Assembly: GCF_015356855.1 (NCBI RefSeq)
Contig: NZ_ARXR01000007.1
Location: 1 to 64,000 of the forward strand
Length of the DNA stretch: 64,000 bases
DNA from: Alloalcanivorax venustensis ISO4
GTDB lineage: Bacteria > Pseudomonadota > Gammaproteobacteria > Pseudomonadales > Alcanivoracaceae
Direction: 5' to 3'
The notes beneath the pieces were generated by a model. The model ran no database searches. It was given only the letters and a program-made list of their open reading frames with translations, and was not told the DNA's origin. The translations under genes were made by a program, and so were the position numbers. This document shows, one piece after another, positions 46,877 to 55,157 of this stretch (the stretch's first letter is position 1; every line of letters begins with the position of its first letter).

Positions 46877-46891
46877 GCCGGCGCCTTGCCG

Positions 46892-48115
46892 TCAGAGGGT
46901 GACCACGCGGCCCTGGTCGCTCATGTAGGCCACCCGGTTGCGGCCCGCGCCCTTGGCCTGATAAAGCGCTTCGTCGGCGCACTTGATCAGATTGGTGGCG
47001 TCGTTGTCGCAGTTGCCGGCGCTGGCGACGCCGACGCTGATGGTCACCACCTGGCTGATCCGGGAACCGGTGTGCGGCAGGCCCAGCTGTTCGATGCGGG
47101 TGCGCATGCGTTCCGCGAACACCAGGGCGTCCTTGAGGCTGGTATCCACCAGCACCACCACGAACTCCTCGCCGCCGTAACGGGCCACGAAATCCTTGCT
47201 GTTCTGGGCCATGGAGCGGGGGATCGAGGCCACGGTTTTCAGGCAGTCGTCGCCGGCCAGGTGCCCGTAGGTGTCGTTGTACTGCTTGAAGAAATCGATA
47301 TCGAACAGCACCAGGGTAATGCGCTCGGAGACGCCGCCGCGGCCGAAGCCGTGCAGTACCTCGTCGAGCCGGTTTTCCATGCCGCGGCGGTTGAGGCAGC
47401 CGGTGAGACCGTCCACGGTGGCCTGGTTCTCAAGGATGCGGTTGGCGGAATGCAGCTCGTCGCGGTGCTGGAAGAGCACGTTCTCGGACAGGAAGTGCTG
47501 GCGCAGCAGGCGCTCGTAGATGTACTGGCCAAACAGACTCATGCTGGCGCTGGCCACCGACAGCAGCAGCAACACCAGCGACAGGTCCCGGTCCACGCGG
47601 TCGCTGCCGAACAGCGTCAGAACCAGAATGCCGAGCATCGCCAGGCTGCTGACGGCGGCCAGATGGAAGGGCACGCGCAACACCACACAGGCCATCAGTA
47701 TCGCCAGCGGGGTTTGCAGGAACAGCCCGAACGCCATGGCGTGGTCCACGTTAAGGCCCATCCAGTTGCCGGTCAGCGCCACCGCGAACGCCACGGCCAG
47801 GCTGGACACATGCAGCCAGCGGCGCCAGTCCGCCCGGCGCGCGATCAGGGCGGTGGCCACGATCAGCATCACGCACAACAACCGCGGGCGCCAGGTCACC
47901 GCGGCGGCCTCCGGCGAAATGGTGTATTCCACGATCAGGGCAAGAATCAGCAGCGCCACCAGGCTGGCCGCCGCCCAGGGTGTCACGCTGGCCACGCTGC
48001 CGCGGAAATAATCCGCGAAATCACGCTCCAGCGGGGCGGGCAAACGCAGGTGCCAGGGCAGCCTGATGTCGTTGCCGTTGGGTAAGGTACTCGTCCGTTG
48101 AGGTTCGTTTTTCAA
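46892..48115 (-). CDS. Membrane-bound GGDEF diguanylate cyclase
   Basis: 407 residues from a TTG with GGGGG upstream; no ATG fits near the start. About six hydrophobic helices (50-215) precede a GGDEF domain with RYGGEEFVVVL near residue 312. The RxxD inhibitory site is not preserved: five residues upstream the sequence is NSKD. It should therefore make cyclic di-GMP without the usual product inhibition at that site. It is convergent with the HD-GYP gene. Confidence 0.88.
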   Translation of the reverse strand: MKNEPQRTSTLPNGNDIRLPWHLRLPAPLERDFADYFRGSVASVTPWAAASLVALLILALIVEYTISPEAAAVTWRPRLLCVMLIVATALIARRADWRRWLHVSSLAVAFAVALTGNWMGLNVDHAMAFGLFLQTPLAILMACVVLRVPFHLAAVSSLAMLGILVLTLFGSDRVDRDLSLVLLLLSVASASMSLFGQYIYERLLRQHFLSENVLFQHRDELHSANRILENQATVDGLTGCLNRRGMENRLDEVLHGFGRGGVSERITLVLFDIDFFKQYNDTYGHLAGDDCLKTVASIPRSMAQNSKDFVARYGGEEFVVVLVDTSLKDALVFAERMRTRIEQLGLPHTGSRISQVVTISVGVASAGNCDNDATNLIKCADEALYQAKGAGRNRVAYMSDQGRVVTL

Positions 48116-48197
48116 CTGCTTTTATCCCCCTGATACCGCCGGCGTGATCAACTCACCTGCCGGTCGACATCGCAACCATCGGGTCATCGCATAATAA

Positions 48198-48228
48198 GTT
48201 TAGAGTAATGACACTTGACTCTCTAAAC
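48198..48228. other. Inverted repeat between the GGDEF and Arc-like genes
   Basis: GTTTAGAG and CTCTAAAC flank a 15-base centre. The gap 48116-48265 separates the start of the GGDEF gene from the stop of the Arc-like gene, so this could be an operator for the GGDEF promoter. The assignment is tentative. Confidence 0.3.
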
Positions 48229-48265
48229 CATCGGGCGCCGAACGCGCCGTCGCTATGGTCAGTTT

Positions 48266-48556
48266 TCAGACAGTCGGCCGGCTGCCGTCCAGCAGCGCGA
48301 TCAGCGCGCGTCGCTTGGCGGCGGGCAGGCGGCGGAAGTGGTCAAGCAGGAAACGCTCTTCGTCCCCCGCCGGCACCGCGGGCTCGTCGCCGGGCAGCTG
48401 ATCCGGCCAGTTATCCATGCTGTGCCTGAGTCGCGCGACGATCTCCGCATTCATGCTGCGGTGACTCACGCCGGCCGCCTGGGCGACCCAGTCCCGCATA
48501 CCGAGAGGAAAGCGAACCACGAACTTCTCGGACCGGGTACGTTCCGCCTGTTTCAT
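48266..48556 (-). CDS. Arc/Mnt-type ribbon-helix-helix DNA-binding protein
   Basis: 96 residues. KFVVRFPLGMRDWVAQAAGV and SHRSMNAEIVARLRHSM form the beta strand and two helices of Arc-like repressors, with a hydrophilic C-terminal extension. It would bind DNA as a dimer of dimers. A TAGT-GCGT-ACTA palindrome overlaps its own start (48556-48567) and may be an operator. It is divergent from a LysR gene across 158 bases. No toxin gene or phage neighbour is present, so its targets are unknown. Confidence 0.85.
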   Translation of the reverse strand: MKQAERTRSEKFVVRFPLGMRDWVAQAAGVSHRSMNAEIVARLRHSMDNWPDQLPGDEPAVPAGDEERFLLDHFRRLPAAKRRALIALLDGSRPTV

Positions 48557-48651
48557 AGTGCGTACTACACCCTGGGAAAAACATCACGATACGCATTTTT
48601 TTGCTTTAAATCGATACGTCTGTCCCAGTGGACGCCCAGAAAGCGACACGG

Positions 48652-48679
48652 TTAACATCTTGCACCGGTTTGGTATACC
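48652..48679 (+). promoter_or_regulatory. Sigma-70 promoter of the LysR gene
   Basis: TTAACA and TATACC are separated by 16 bases, and the ATG of the LysR gene lies 36 bases beyond the -10 element. Confidence 0.5.
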
Positions 48680-48714
48680 CTTCGTTTTTATGTTCTGCTC
48701 CGGGCATTCACGCC

Positions 48715-49665
48715 ATGAATATTGCCAGCGCCGATCTCAACCTGCTCAAGTACCTGGACGTGCTGTTGCGCGAGAAGAACGTAACCCGCGCCGCCGAGCA
48801 GCTGGGCATCACCCAGCCGGCGATGAGCAACTGCCTCAAGCGCCTGCGTCACATGTTCGGCGACCCGCTGCTGATCCGCACCAGCGAGGGCATGACCGCC
48901 ACCGACCGGGCGCTGGAACTGCAGCCGCTGGTCCGTCAGCTGATCAGTCAGGCGGAGTCCCTGTTCACGCCCGAGGATGTGTTCCGGCCGGCGGAAAGCC
49001 GCCGCGTGTTCCGCATTATGACCAGTGATTACGCTGAAGGTACCTTAGTACCTCATATTGTGCGTCGATTGCGTGAAGAGGCCCCCAACGTGGTGCTGGA
49101 CTTTCTCACCCCCTCCGACGTGAGCTATCCGGACATGGAGCAGGGCCGGGTCGATATGGCGGTGAACCGGTTCAACGAGATCCCCGGTTCGTTCCACCAG
49201 GTGACCCTGTGGCGGGATTCGTTTTCCTGCCTGCTCAACCGCGACAACCCCATCGCCCGGCGCTTTGACCTCAACAGCTACCTGTCCGCCCAGCACATCT
49301 GGGTGTCGAAAACCGGTTTCGGCGTGGGCTTCGGCATGAACCCGGAAAAACTCGGCGGCCTGGGCTGGATCGATCACGCCCTGCAGCGCATCGGCCGCAC
49401 CCGCAAGATCAGCATTTTCACCCGCCACTACCAGATGCCGGCCCTGCTGGCGATGAACAACGACCTGGTCGCCACCCTGCCCAGCCGGGTGGCGCGCATG
49501 CAGGCCCAGAACGCCCGCCTGGTGATCAAGGCGCCGCCGTTCGAAATCCCCGAGTTCGAGCTGAAAATGGCCTGGTCGCCCCTGCTGCACCACAACACCG
49601 CCCACCGCTGGCTGCGCCGCCTGATCCAGGAAGAAGCGGAGCAGATCCTCGCGGAAGACCCATGA
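48715..49665 (+). CDS. LysR-family regulator (NodD/SyrM-like group)
   Basis: 316 residues from the ATG at 48715. The N-terminal helix-turn-helix is LKYLDVLLREKNVTRAAEQL followed by GITQPAMSNCLKRLRHMFGD, the pattern of the NodD/LinR/SyrM-like branch of LysR proteins, and an effector domain follows. The distinctive DLNLLKYLDVLL start supports this group. No divergent catabolic operon lies next to it; the neighbouring Arc-like gene is divergent. Target and effector are unknown. It is followed by the repeat array at 49671. Confidence 0.88.
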   Translation: MNIASADLNLLKYLDVLLREKNVTRAAEQLGITQPAMSNCLKRLRHMFGDPLLIRTSEGMTATDRALELQPLVRQLISQAESLFTPEDVFRPAESRRVFRIMTSDYAEGTLVPHIVRRLREEAPNVVLDFLTPSDVSYPDMEQGRVDMAVNRFNEIPGSFHQVTLWRDSFSCLLNRDNPIARRFDLNSYLSAQHIWVSKTGFGVGFGMNPEKLGGLGWIDHALQRIGRTRKISIFTRHYQMPALLAMNNDLVATLPSRVARMQAQNARLVIKAPPFEIPEFELKMAWSPLLHHNTAHRWLRRLIQEEAEQILAEDP

Positions 49666-49670
49666 GAGCA

Positions 49671-49836
49671 GTTAATGGTTAATAGTTAACAGTTAATAGT
49701 TGCGCGGGAGGGCGTGTTGCGGGCTGATGGGGGAGGGGCCGCGCTGATGGCATGGGCGCTTGCTGATACGCAGATAGGCCGTTGCGAATCCGCAGGGCCT
49801 TGTTTCGCCATTAACTATTCACTGTTAACTCTTAAC
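49671..49836. repeat. Inverted arrays of GTTAA-type heptamers around a 110-base core
   Basis: At 49671-49698 four tandem heptamers read GTTAATG, GTTAATA, GTTAACA and GTTAATA. At 49809-49836 four heptamers occur in the opposite orientation (CATTAAC, TATTCAC, TGTTAAC, TCTTAAC). The arrays form imperfect inverted ends around a 110-base core without a convincing gene. It begins six bases after the LysR stop. No known repeat family is recognised. Confidence 0.75.
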
Positions 49837-49837
49837 T

Positions 49838-49873
49838 GGCTCTTCAGTGCTGTCTTCACAGCACTGAAGAGCC
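49838..49873. repeat. Perfect 16-base-stem hairpin at the end of the QueD-like gene
   Basis: GGCTCTTCAGTGCTGT (49838-49853) and ACAGCACTGAAGAGCC (49858-49873) are perfect complements around CTTC. The right arm encodes the last residues of the QueD-like protein. It directly abuts the heptamer array. No T-tract follows on the minus strand, so it is not a standard terminator. Confidence 0.8.
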
Positions 49874-50767
49874 TTGGAGCCAGCCCGCTTTGGCGCGGCC
49901 GGGGTTGTCTTCGCCGGCTTCGGCGATGGCGCCCTTGCCGACGCCTTCGAAGGCGCGCACCCGGAAGCGCTTGCCGGGGGCTTCGCGGGCCAGTTCCTCG
50001 GCGATGTGTTCGGCGAGGTTTTCCACCGTGGAGTCGGTGTCCACCAGGTAGCAGTGGTCCTCGGGGATCACCAGCTCGAAGTGGCCCTGCTCCGCGTCGT
50101 AGCGGAAGCGGTGGTGGGGCACGTCTTCCACGTAGTAGGTGCCTTCCAGGTCCGAGCGGGTGCCGATGTAGATGTCCTCCCAGCGGTCCGCCCAGAGCTT
50201 TTCCCAGTAGCGGCTGCGGCGCCCGTTCTCGAAGATCTCGATGCCGGAGCGGTGGCCGTGGGCGATGCGCTGGCAGTTGCCGTCGTGTTTCTTGAGGCCG
50301 TGGGAGTAGTGGTAGAACGGCGCCGTGCCGGTATCCTGCTCGCGCAGCACCACCCGCACCTCGGTGACGTTGTCGGGCACCGAATCGCGGATCAGGTCCA
50401 TCAGATAGAGGGTGACGCCGGCCTTGGTGATCGCCGTGCCGGACAGCTCGAGAATGCTGTCGGCGGGGGCCACCATGCGGATCTCGCCGGCCAGGTAGCG
50501 CCACTCCAGGCTGATGTGGCCGTCATCACGGCGGTGCAGGCCGAGCAGATCGCTTTCCCCGGGCAGCAGCAGGCGGTGGTCGACCCGTTCGTCCACGGCC
50601 TGCTTCAGGGCTTTCTTGATGTGACCGAAATCAAACACCATGCCCTGGGCGTCCAGGTCGCCGGACAGCTCCAGGTCCACGATCCAGGACTCCCCGACCA
50701 TGCCGCGCTTGGCGTGCAGGTAGGAAAAGTCCACAACGGTCAGATTTTCAACGAAAAGCGTGGCCAT
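49856..50767 (-). CDS. Two-domain 6-carboxytetrahydropterin synthase (QueD/PTPS-like) protein
   Basis: 303 residues from the ATG at 50767; the long open frame upstream is spurious. Two T-fold domains are present. The C-terminal one has the C-x4-HGH signature of the family in NCQRIAHGH (C165, H170, H172). The N-terminal one has only a vestige (SYLHAKRGMVGESW) and lacks HGH. Active QueD converts dihydroneopterin triphosphate to carboxytetrahydropterin on the way to queuosine, so it may use the product of FolE2. The extreme C-terminus falls in a hairpin and may have been altered by a repeat insertion. Confidence 0.82.
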   Translation of the reverse strand: MATLFVENLTVVDFSYLHAKRGMVGESWIVDLELSGDLDAQGMVFDFGHIKKALKQAVDERVDHRLLLPGESDLLGLHRRDDGHISLEWRYLAGEIRMVAPADSILELSGTAITKAGVTLYLMDLIRDSVPDNVTEVRVVLREQDTGTAPFYHYSHGLKKHDGNCQRIAHGHRSGIEIFENGRRSRYWEKLWADRWEDIYIGTRSDLEGTYYVEDVPHHRFRYDAEQGHFELVIPEDHCYLVDTDSTVENLAEHIAEELAREAPGKRFRVRAFEGVGKGAIAEAGEDNPGRAKAGWLQGSSVL

Positions 50768-51007
50768 AGAGCCCCGTCGGTTGGAGAGTGAGCGGTTGTC
50801 CCCGCCATTATAGTCAGTCGGGGCGCGGGGACTCACCCCAACTTCGATAAATAAGCAGCCGTTCTTCCCGGTGTTGTGAACGGGAACACGCGGCCCGGCC
50901 GCCGGTCCACCCTTCTGGCAACCGGCTGCGGCTTGTTCTATGGTTGGGAGCCTCTGAGAACGCCTCTGCCTGAACATTGAACGTCCGCGCGCCAGCCCGC
51001 GTGGTAA

Positions 51008-51358
<351 letters not shown>

Positions 51359-51426
51359 GGCCCGGCGCTCCGCCGGAATGAATCGGGCGGGAACAATAAA
51401 AACGCAGAATAAAAAAGGAGTGCACC

Positions 51427-51834
51427 ATGAAGACATCCTGGGTTGTTATCACCCTGTTGCTGACCGTCACCGGCCTGGCCAAAGCGGTACCGCCGCAGAA
51501 CCCGGAGCAGGTCAACGCCATGATTGAGGAGCTGAAAAGTCTGCATCAGCAGGGCGTCGAGCTGCACCGCGACTATGATTCCGAGGACCCGGCGCAGCGT
51601 AAGGCGTGCCAGGCCGAGCACGCCGGGCTGGGCGCCCAGGCCACCGAGCTGCGTAACCGCGCCGCCAAGCTGCCGGAACTGGCCTACCGGGTGAACCTGA
51701 CCATGGCCGCCAATGACGCCGTGGGCTGCGTGTCCTGCACCAGCGACGGCGGTGACTGCGACGCCATTCCCGCCGCCCTCAAACGGGTCGACCGGCAAAT
51801 GAAGGCCGGCACCGAGGCCGCCGGCGGCGACTGA
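51427..51834 (+). CDS. Small secreted protein of unknown function
   Basis: 135 residues with a strong AAAAAAGGAG ribosome site. A Sec signal peptide ends near residue 20 (LAKA-V), so it is periplasmic or secreted. The mature part is helical and hydrophilic (QVNAMIEELKSLHQQGVELH), with four cysteines (CQAEH near 58 and CVSC...C near 100-110) that could form disulfides. I recognise no family. It stands between the HIT gene and an acetyltransferase gene without obvious relation. Confidence 0.6.
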   Translation: MKTSWVVITLLLTVTGLAKAVPPQNPEQVNAMIEELKSLHQQGVELHRDYDSEDPAQRKACQAEHAGLGAQATELRNRAAKLPELAYRVNLTMAANDAVGCVSCTSDGGDCDAIPAALKRVDRQMKAGTEAAGGD

Positions 51835-51884
51835 CGCCGATATCCGTTATCCTGACGGTTTCCCGAACCGACAGGATGACAACC

Positions 51885-52478
51885 ATGGCGGTATGGATCG
51901 AACCGGTCACGCTGGACGGCGAGCACGTGGTGCTGGAGCCGCTGACGGCCGACCACGCCGAGGCGCTGGCCGACGCCACCGCCGACGGCGAGCTCTGGAA
52001 ACTGTGGTACACCTTCGTGCCTTCGCCGGACCGGGTCACCGCCTATATCGAGACCGCCCTGGAGGGCCGCGAGCGGCACGGTGACCTGCCGTTCGCGGTG
52101 CGCCACCGGGAAAGCGGGCGGGTGATCGGCAGCACCCGCTTTTTCCGCGCCGATGCGGACAACCGCCGGCTGGAGCTGGGGCACACTTGGTACGCGCGCC
52201 GCTTCCAGCGCAGCGCCGTGAACAGCGAGTGCAAACTGCTGCTGCTCGGCCACGCCTTCGAACGCCTGGAGGCGATCGCCGTGGAGCTGCGCACCCACTG
52301 GCACAACCACGCCTCGCGCAACGCCATCGCCCGGCTGGGCGCCAAACAGGACGGCGTGCTGCGCCATCACACGGTGAGCGCCGACGGTATCTACCGGGAC
52401 ACGGTGGTGTTTTCCATTCTCAGCCAGGAGTGGCCGGCGGTGCGCCAGAATCTCAACCTGCGGCTGGGCCGCCTCTAG
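51885..52478 (+). CDS. GNAT acetyltransferase (RimJ/RimL-like)
   Basis: 197 residues from the ATG at 51885, preferred over the ATG at 51876 because AGGA lies eight bases upstream. It has the RimL/RimJ pattern: LDGEHVVLEPLTADHAEAL, FAVRHRESGRVIGSTRFF, ELGHTWYARRFQRSAVNSEC and a THWHNHASRNAIARLGAKQD C-terminal segment. Such enzymes acetylate amino groups of proteins or small molecules. The stop codon TAG (52476-52478) is formed by the left end of a mobile-element-like sequence, so the original C-terminus may have differed slightly. Confidence 0.87.
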   Translation: MAVWIEPVTLDGEHVVLEPLTADHAEALADATADGELWKLWYTFVPSPDRVTAYIETALEGRERHGDLPFAVRHRESGRVIGSTRFFRADADNRRLELGHTWYARRFQRSAVNSECKLLLLGHAFERLEAIAVELRTHWHNHASRNAIARLGAKQDGVLRHHTVSADGIYRDTVVFSILSQEWPAVRQNLNLRLGRL

Positions 52479-52742
52479 TGGTCCATGCGGTTAATTCTGT
52501 CACTCTCAGCCGCCACACAAGCGGCGTGGGCCAGGCGCGCGAACGCAGAACTGGTGGTGCCAATTCAAGTGAGCGCAACACCGACCACGGCGCTTGTGTG
52601 GTGGCCCTTCGGGAGAGCCTGTGCCGGCGCGACTCGGCGTTGCGTCTCTTGGCAAGGGAACCACCCTTGCCGGCGATACGCGCCTTGATTCGCGCCGGCA
52701 CAGGCACTCTGAGAGTGACAGAATTAACCGCATGGACCACTA
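52476..52742. mobile_element. MITE-like element with perfect 34-base terminal inverted repeats
   Basis: The left end (52476-52509) and right end (52709-52742) are exact 34-base inverted copies beginning TAGTGGTCCATGCGGTTAAT. The outermost TA on each side fits a TA target duplication, as made by IS630/Tc1-mariner transposases. The 199-base interior has no transposase but contains two internal inverted repeats: 52513-52523 with 52591-52601, and 52618-52632 with 52690-52704; the second encloses GGCAAGGG/CCCTTGCC (52651-52671). It would fold into a branched structure. Confidence 0.85.
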
Positions 52743-52743
52743 C

Positions 52744-53361
52744 ATGAACTACTTCGCGCACCTCACGCTGGCGCGACCCACGGTGCCCTCCAAGGTGGGC
52801 AACCTGCTGGGGGATTTCATGCGCGGTGTCCGCGAGCCGGACCTGCCCGAGGCGGTGCGCCTGGGGCTGCACAACCACCGGCTGGTGGACCGCTTCACCG
52901 ATCATCACCCCCTGGTGATCGAGAGCCGCGCGCTGTTCTCCCCGCAGCGGCGCCGGTTCGCCGGGGTGGCGCTGGACGTGTTGTTCGATCACTTCCTGAT
53001 CCGCCACTGGTCGCGCTTCCACGACACGCCGCTGGACCAGGCCATCGACAAGGATTACCGCCTGCTGCGCGACGGCGCCGCCCTGATGCCGGCGCCCATG
53101 CGCGCCACCACCGGGCGCATCGTCGAGCACGACTGGTTCGGGCACTACGCGGAGCTGGAGAACGTGGGCCGGGCGCTGGACCGGATCGCCGCCCGGGTGC
53201 GCTTCGCCAACCGGTTCGATGGGGCGATTGAGGATATCGAGCGCCACCACGACCGGCTGGAAGCGGTGTTCCTGGCGCTCTACCCGGCGTTGCGGGAACA
53301 CGTCGACGAGCAGGCCCTGGAGGCCCCGCCCGCCGACGATGGCGGGGTTACAGCGGGTTGA
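52744..53361 (+). CDS. acpH: Acyl carrier protein phosphodiesterase
   Basis: 205 residues from the ATG at 52744, which matches the family start MNYFAHLTLA; the open frame extends upstream through the repeat element but that is not protein-like. KVGNLLGDFMRG and NHRLVDRFTDHHP near residue 40 and VALDVLFDHFLIRHW near 75 are AcpH (DUF479) signatures. It removes the phosphopantetheine arm from acyl carrier protein. The element immediately upstream has replaced its leader, and no good ribosome site is visible. Its 3' end overlaps the convergent dehydrogenase gene by 14 bases. Confidence 0.92.
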   Translation: MNYFAHLTLARPTVPSKVGNLLGDFMRGVREPDLPEAVRLGLHNHRLVDRFTDHHPLVIESRALFSPQRRRFAGVALDVLFDHFLIRHWSRFHDTPLDQAIDKDYRLLRDGAALMPAPMRATTGRIVEHDWFGHYAELENVGRALDRIAARVRFANRFDGAIEDIERHHDRLEAVFLALYPALREHVDEQALEAPPADDGGVTAG

Positions 53362-54181
53362 TGTCGAGCGCCGCCATGGTGTCCAGGTAGAGACGTTCCG
53401 CCTGCTTCTTGTTGCGCGCCCGCGGGGAGCGGGCGGCCGGACCCTTGGCGTCGAAGTAACCACCGGTGACCCCGTAGAACTCCTCGTCCAGGGCCATGCG
53501 CACCGGCAGACGCGCGGCCTTCTCCGGCGTGGTCAGGGTGGGGCGGATCAGTTTCATCGCCAGGTCCGGCACATGGCGGAAGATCGGCGTGTCCACGCCG
53601 CCCGGGTGCAGGGCGTTGCTGGTGATGCCCTGGGCCGCCAGCCGCTGGGCGAGCACGTCGCTGAACAGGATGTTGGCGAGCTTGGACTGGCCGTAGGCGT
53701 CCATCACCAGATAGGGCCGGCGACCGCGCCAGGTCTTGGTGTTAATGCGGCCCAGCCAGTGCGCCACCGACGCCACATGGATCACCCGGGCGTCTTCGCG
53801 TTGTTGCAGCAACGGGAGCAGCAGATGGGTGAGCAGCACCGGCGCCAGGTAGTTGACGCCGATCTGCATCTCGAAGCCGTCGCGGGTGAACTGCTGCCGG
53901 GTGGGTACCACGCCGGCGTTATTGATCAGCACGTCGATGCCGTCCAGCTCGTCGTTAAGGCGGCGGGCACAGCCGCGCACCTGGGCCAGATCGGACAGGT
54001 CCAGCGGGAACAGCCGCACCCGCGCCTGGGGGTGGCCGCCCTTGATGCGCGCCAGCGCCGCCTGTCCCTTGGTCTGGTCGCGGCAGGCAAGCACCACTTC
54101 CGCGCCGCGCCCGGCCAGTTGTTGCGCGGTGCAAAACCCGATGCCGGAGTTGCCACCGGTGATCAGAACCCGTTTATTCAT
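53348..54181 (-). CDS. Short-chain dehydrogenase, retinol dehydrogenase-like
   Basis: 277 residues. The NAD(P)-binding glycine motif is TGGNSGIG near residue 8, NNAG is near 87, and the catalytic Y-x3-K is in AYGQSKLAN near 165. The arrangement is closest to retinol dehydrogenase-like SDRs, which oxidise or reduce lipophilic alcohols and ketones. RVIHVASVAHWLG supplies the catalytic serine. The substrate is unknown. It is convergent with acpH, with overlapping ends. Confidence 0.88.
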   Translation of the reverse strand: MNKRVLITGGNSGIGFCTAQQLAGRGAEVVLACRDQTKGQAALARIKGGHPQARVRLFPLDLSDLAQVRGCARRLNDELDGIDVLINNAGVVPTRQQFTRDGFEMQIGVNYLAPVLLTHLLLPLLQQREDARVIHVASVAHWLGRINTKTWRGRRPYLVMDAYGQSKLANILFSDVLAQRLAAQGITSNALHPGGVDTPIFRHVPDLAMKLIRPTLTTPEKAARLPVRMALDEEFYGVTGGYFDAKGPAARSPRARNKKQAERLYLDTMAALDINPL

Positions 54182-54275
54182 CTGCGTTCCCTCCTGTGCG
54201 AAGCCGCCAGCCTAGCATAGAAAAATTACCCAAAGCGGTACCCGGAAAGCGCCGGTGCACGGGCGCTGCGGCCTG

Positions 54276-55157
54276 TTAGCGCGATGTTGCCCGGGCGCCG
54301 GCCCAGCGCTTGATGGCGGCGGTGACCCTGGGCCAGTGGCGCCCTTGCAGCAGCAGATGCGGCCCCCGCGGAAACGTCTGATAATCGCCGTGCGCGCCGA
54401 GCCGGTCACGCAACCGCTGAATGCCCACCGCCGGCACCGAGGTGTCGAGGTCGCCGTACAGCAGCAGGGTGGGGACCGTTATGCGGTCGGCTTCGTCGCT
54501 GGCGCTGTCGGCCAGCTGGATCAGGCCCCAGTAGGCGTCCATGCGTACTTCGTGCATCACCAGCGGGTCGTTGGCGCGCCGCCGGGCGGCCGCCGGTGCC
54601 AGGTGCGGGTCATCCGGGGCGCGCTCCACATCCAGGTGGTAGCCCGGCGCCAGGGTCGCCGCCGAGCCGATCAGAACGTTCCAGCCGTAGCGCAGTCGAA
54701 TGCCCTCGCGAACCGCCGGCGCCGCCAGAATCAGGCCGCGCAGCGGTATCTCCGGGTGCCGGCTGGCGACCAGCATGGCCACCGCCCCGCCCAGGCTTTC
54801 GCCGAGCAGGAACAGCGGCGTGTCCGGGTGCCGCTCGGCGAGGCGGCGCGCGGTGTCGGCGGCGTCGGCCACCAGCCGCGCTTCCCCGGCCCAGCGGCCG
54901 TCGGCCAGGGTGCGGGCGCCGAAGCCGGCCTGATCAAAGCCGTACACCTGGTAGCCGGCGGCGGCCAGATCCGGCGCCGCCAGGTCGAAGGCGGCGCTGT
55001 AGTCGCCGAAGCTGTGCAGTGCCAGAATCACCGCCTTGGGCCGGCCCGGGGCGTCCCAGGCGCGCAGCTCCAGCGGCGGCGGCACCGGCGGGCGCCCGGC
55101 GCAGGCCGACAGGCCGCCGATCAGCGACAGCAGAATAAGGAGTTTCAATGCGGACAT
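54276..55157 (-). CDS. Lipoprotein alpha/beta hydrolase (lysophospholipase-like)
   Basis: 293 residues. A lipoprotein signal ends LSAC (C19). The alpha/beta hydrolase core has ALHSFGDYSAAF for the oxyanion region, nucleophile S121 in GESLGG, an aspartate in YGDLDTSVP and a late histidine in PRGPHLLLQG. It resembles monoacylglycerol lipase or lysophospholipase and is probably anchored in the cell envelope. Its start overlaps the start of the divergent 3D-domain gene by ten bases, and it has only a poor ribosome site, so expression may be low. Confidence 0.85.
   Translation of the reverse strand: MSALKLLILLSLIGGLSACAGRPPVPPPLELRAWDAPGRPKAVILALHSFGDYSAAFDLAAPDLAAAGYQVYGFDQAGFGARTLADGRWAGEARLVADAADTARRLAERHPDTPLFLLGESLGGAVAMLVASRHPEIPLRGLILAAPAVREGIRLRYGWNVLIGSAATLAPGYHLDVERAPDDPHLAPAAARRRANDPLVMHEVRMDAYWGLIQLADSASDEADRITVPTLLLYGDLDTSVPAVGIQRLRDRLGAHGDYQTFPRGPHLLLQGRHWPRVTAAIKRWAGARATSR

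Noticed and set aside
48556-48567. Operator for the Arc-like repressor (TAGT-GCGT-ACTA)
   Set aside because: The palindrome is short and overlaps the start codon; it is mentioned with the gene but is not strong enough for a separate feature.
52594-52743. An upstream extension of acpH through the repeat element
   Set aside because: The translated extension follows the mobile-element sequence and is absent from the AcpH family.
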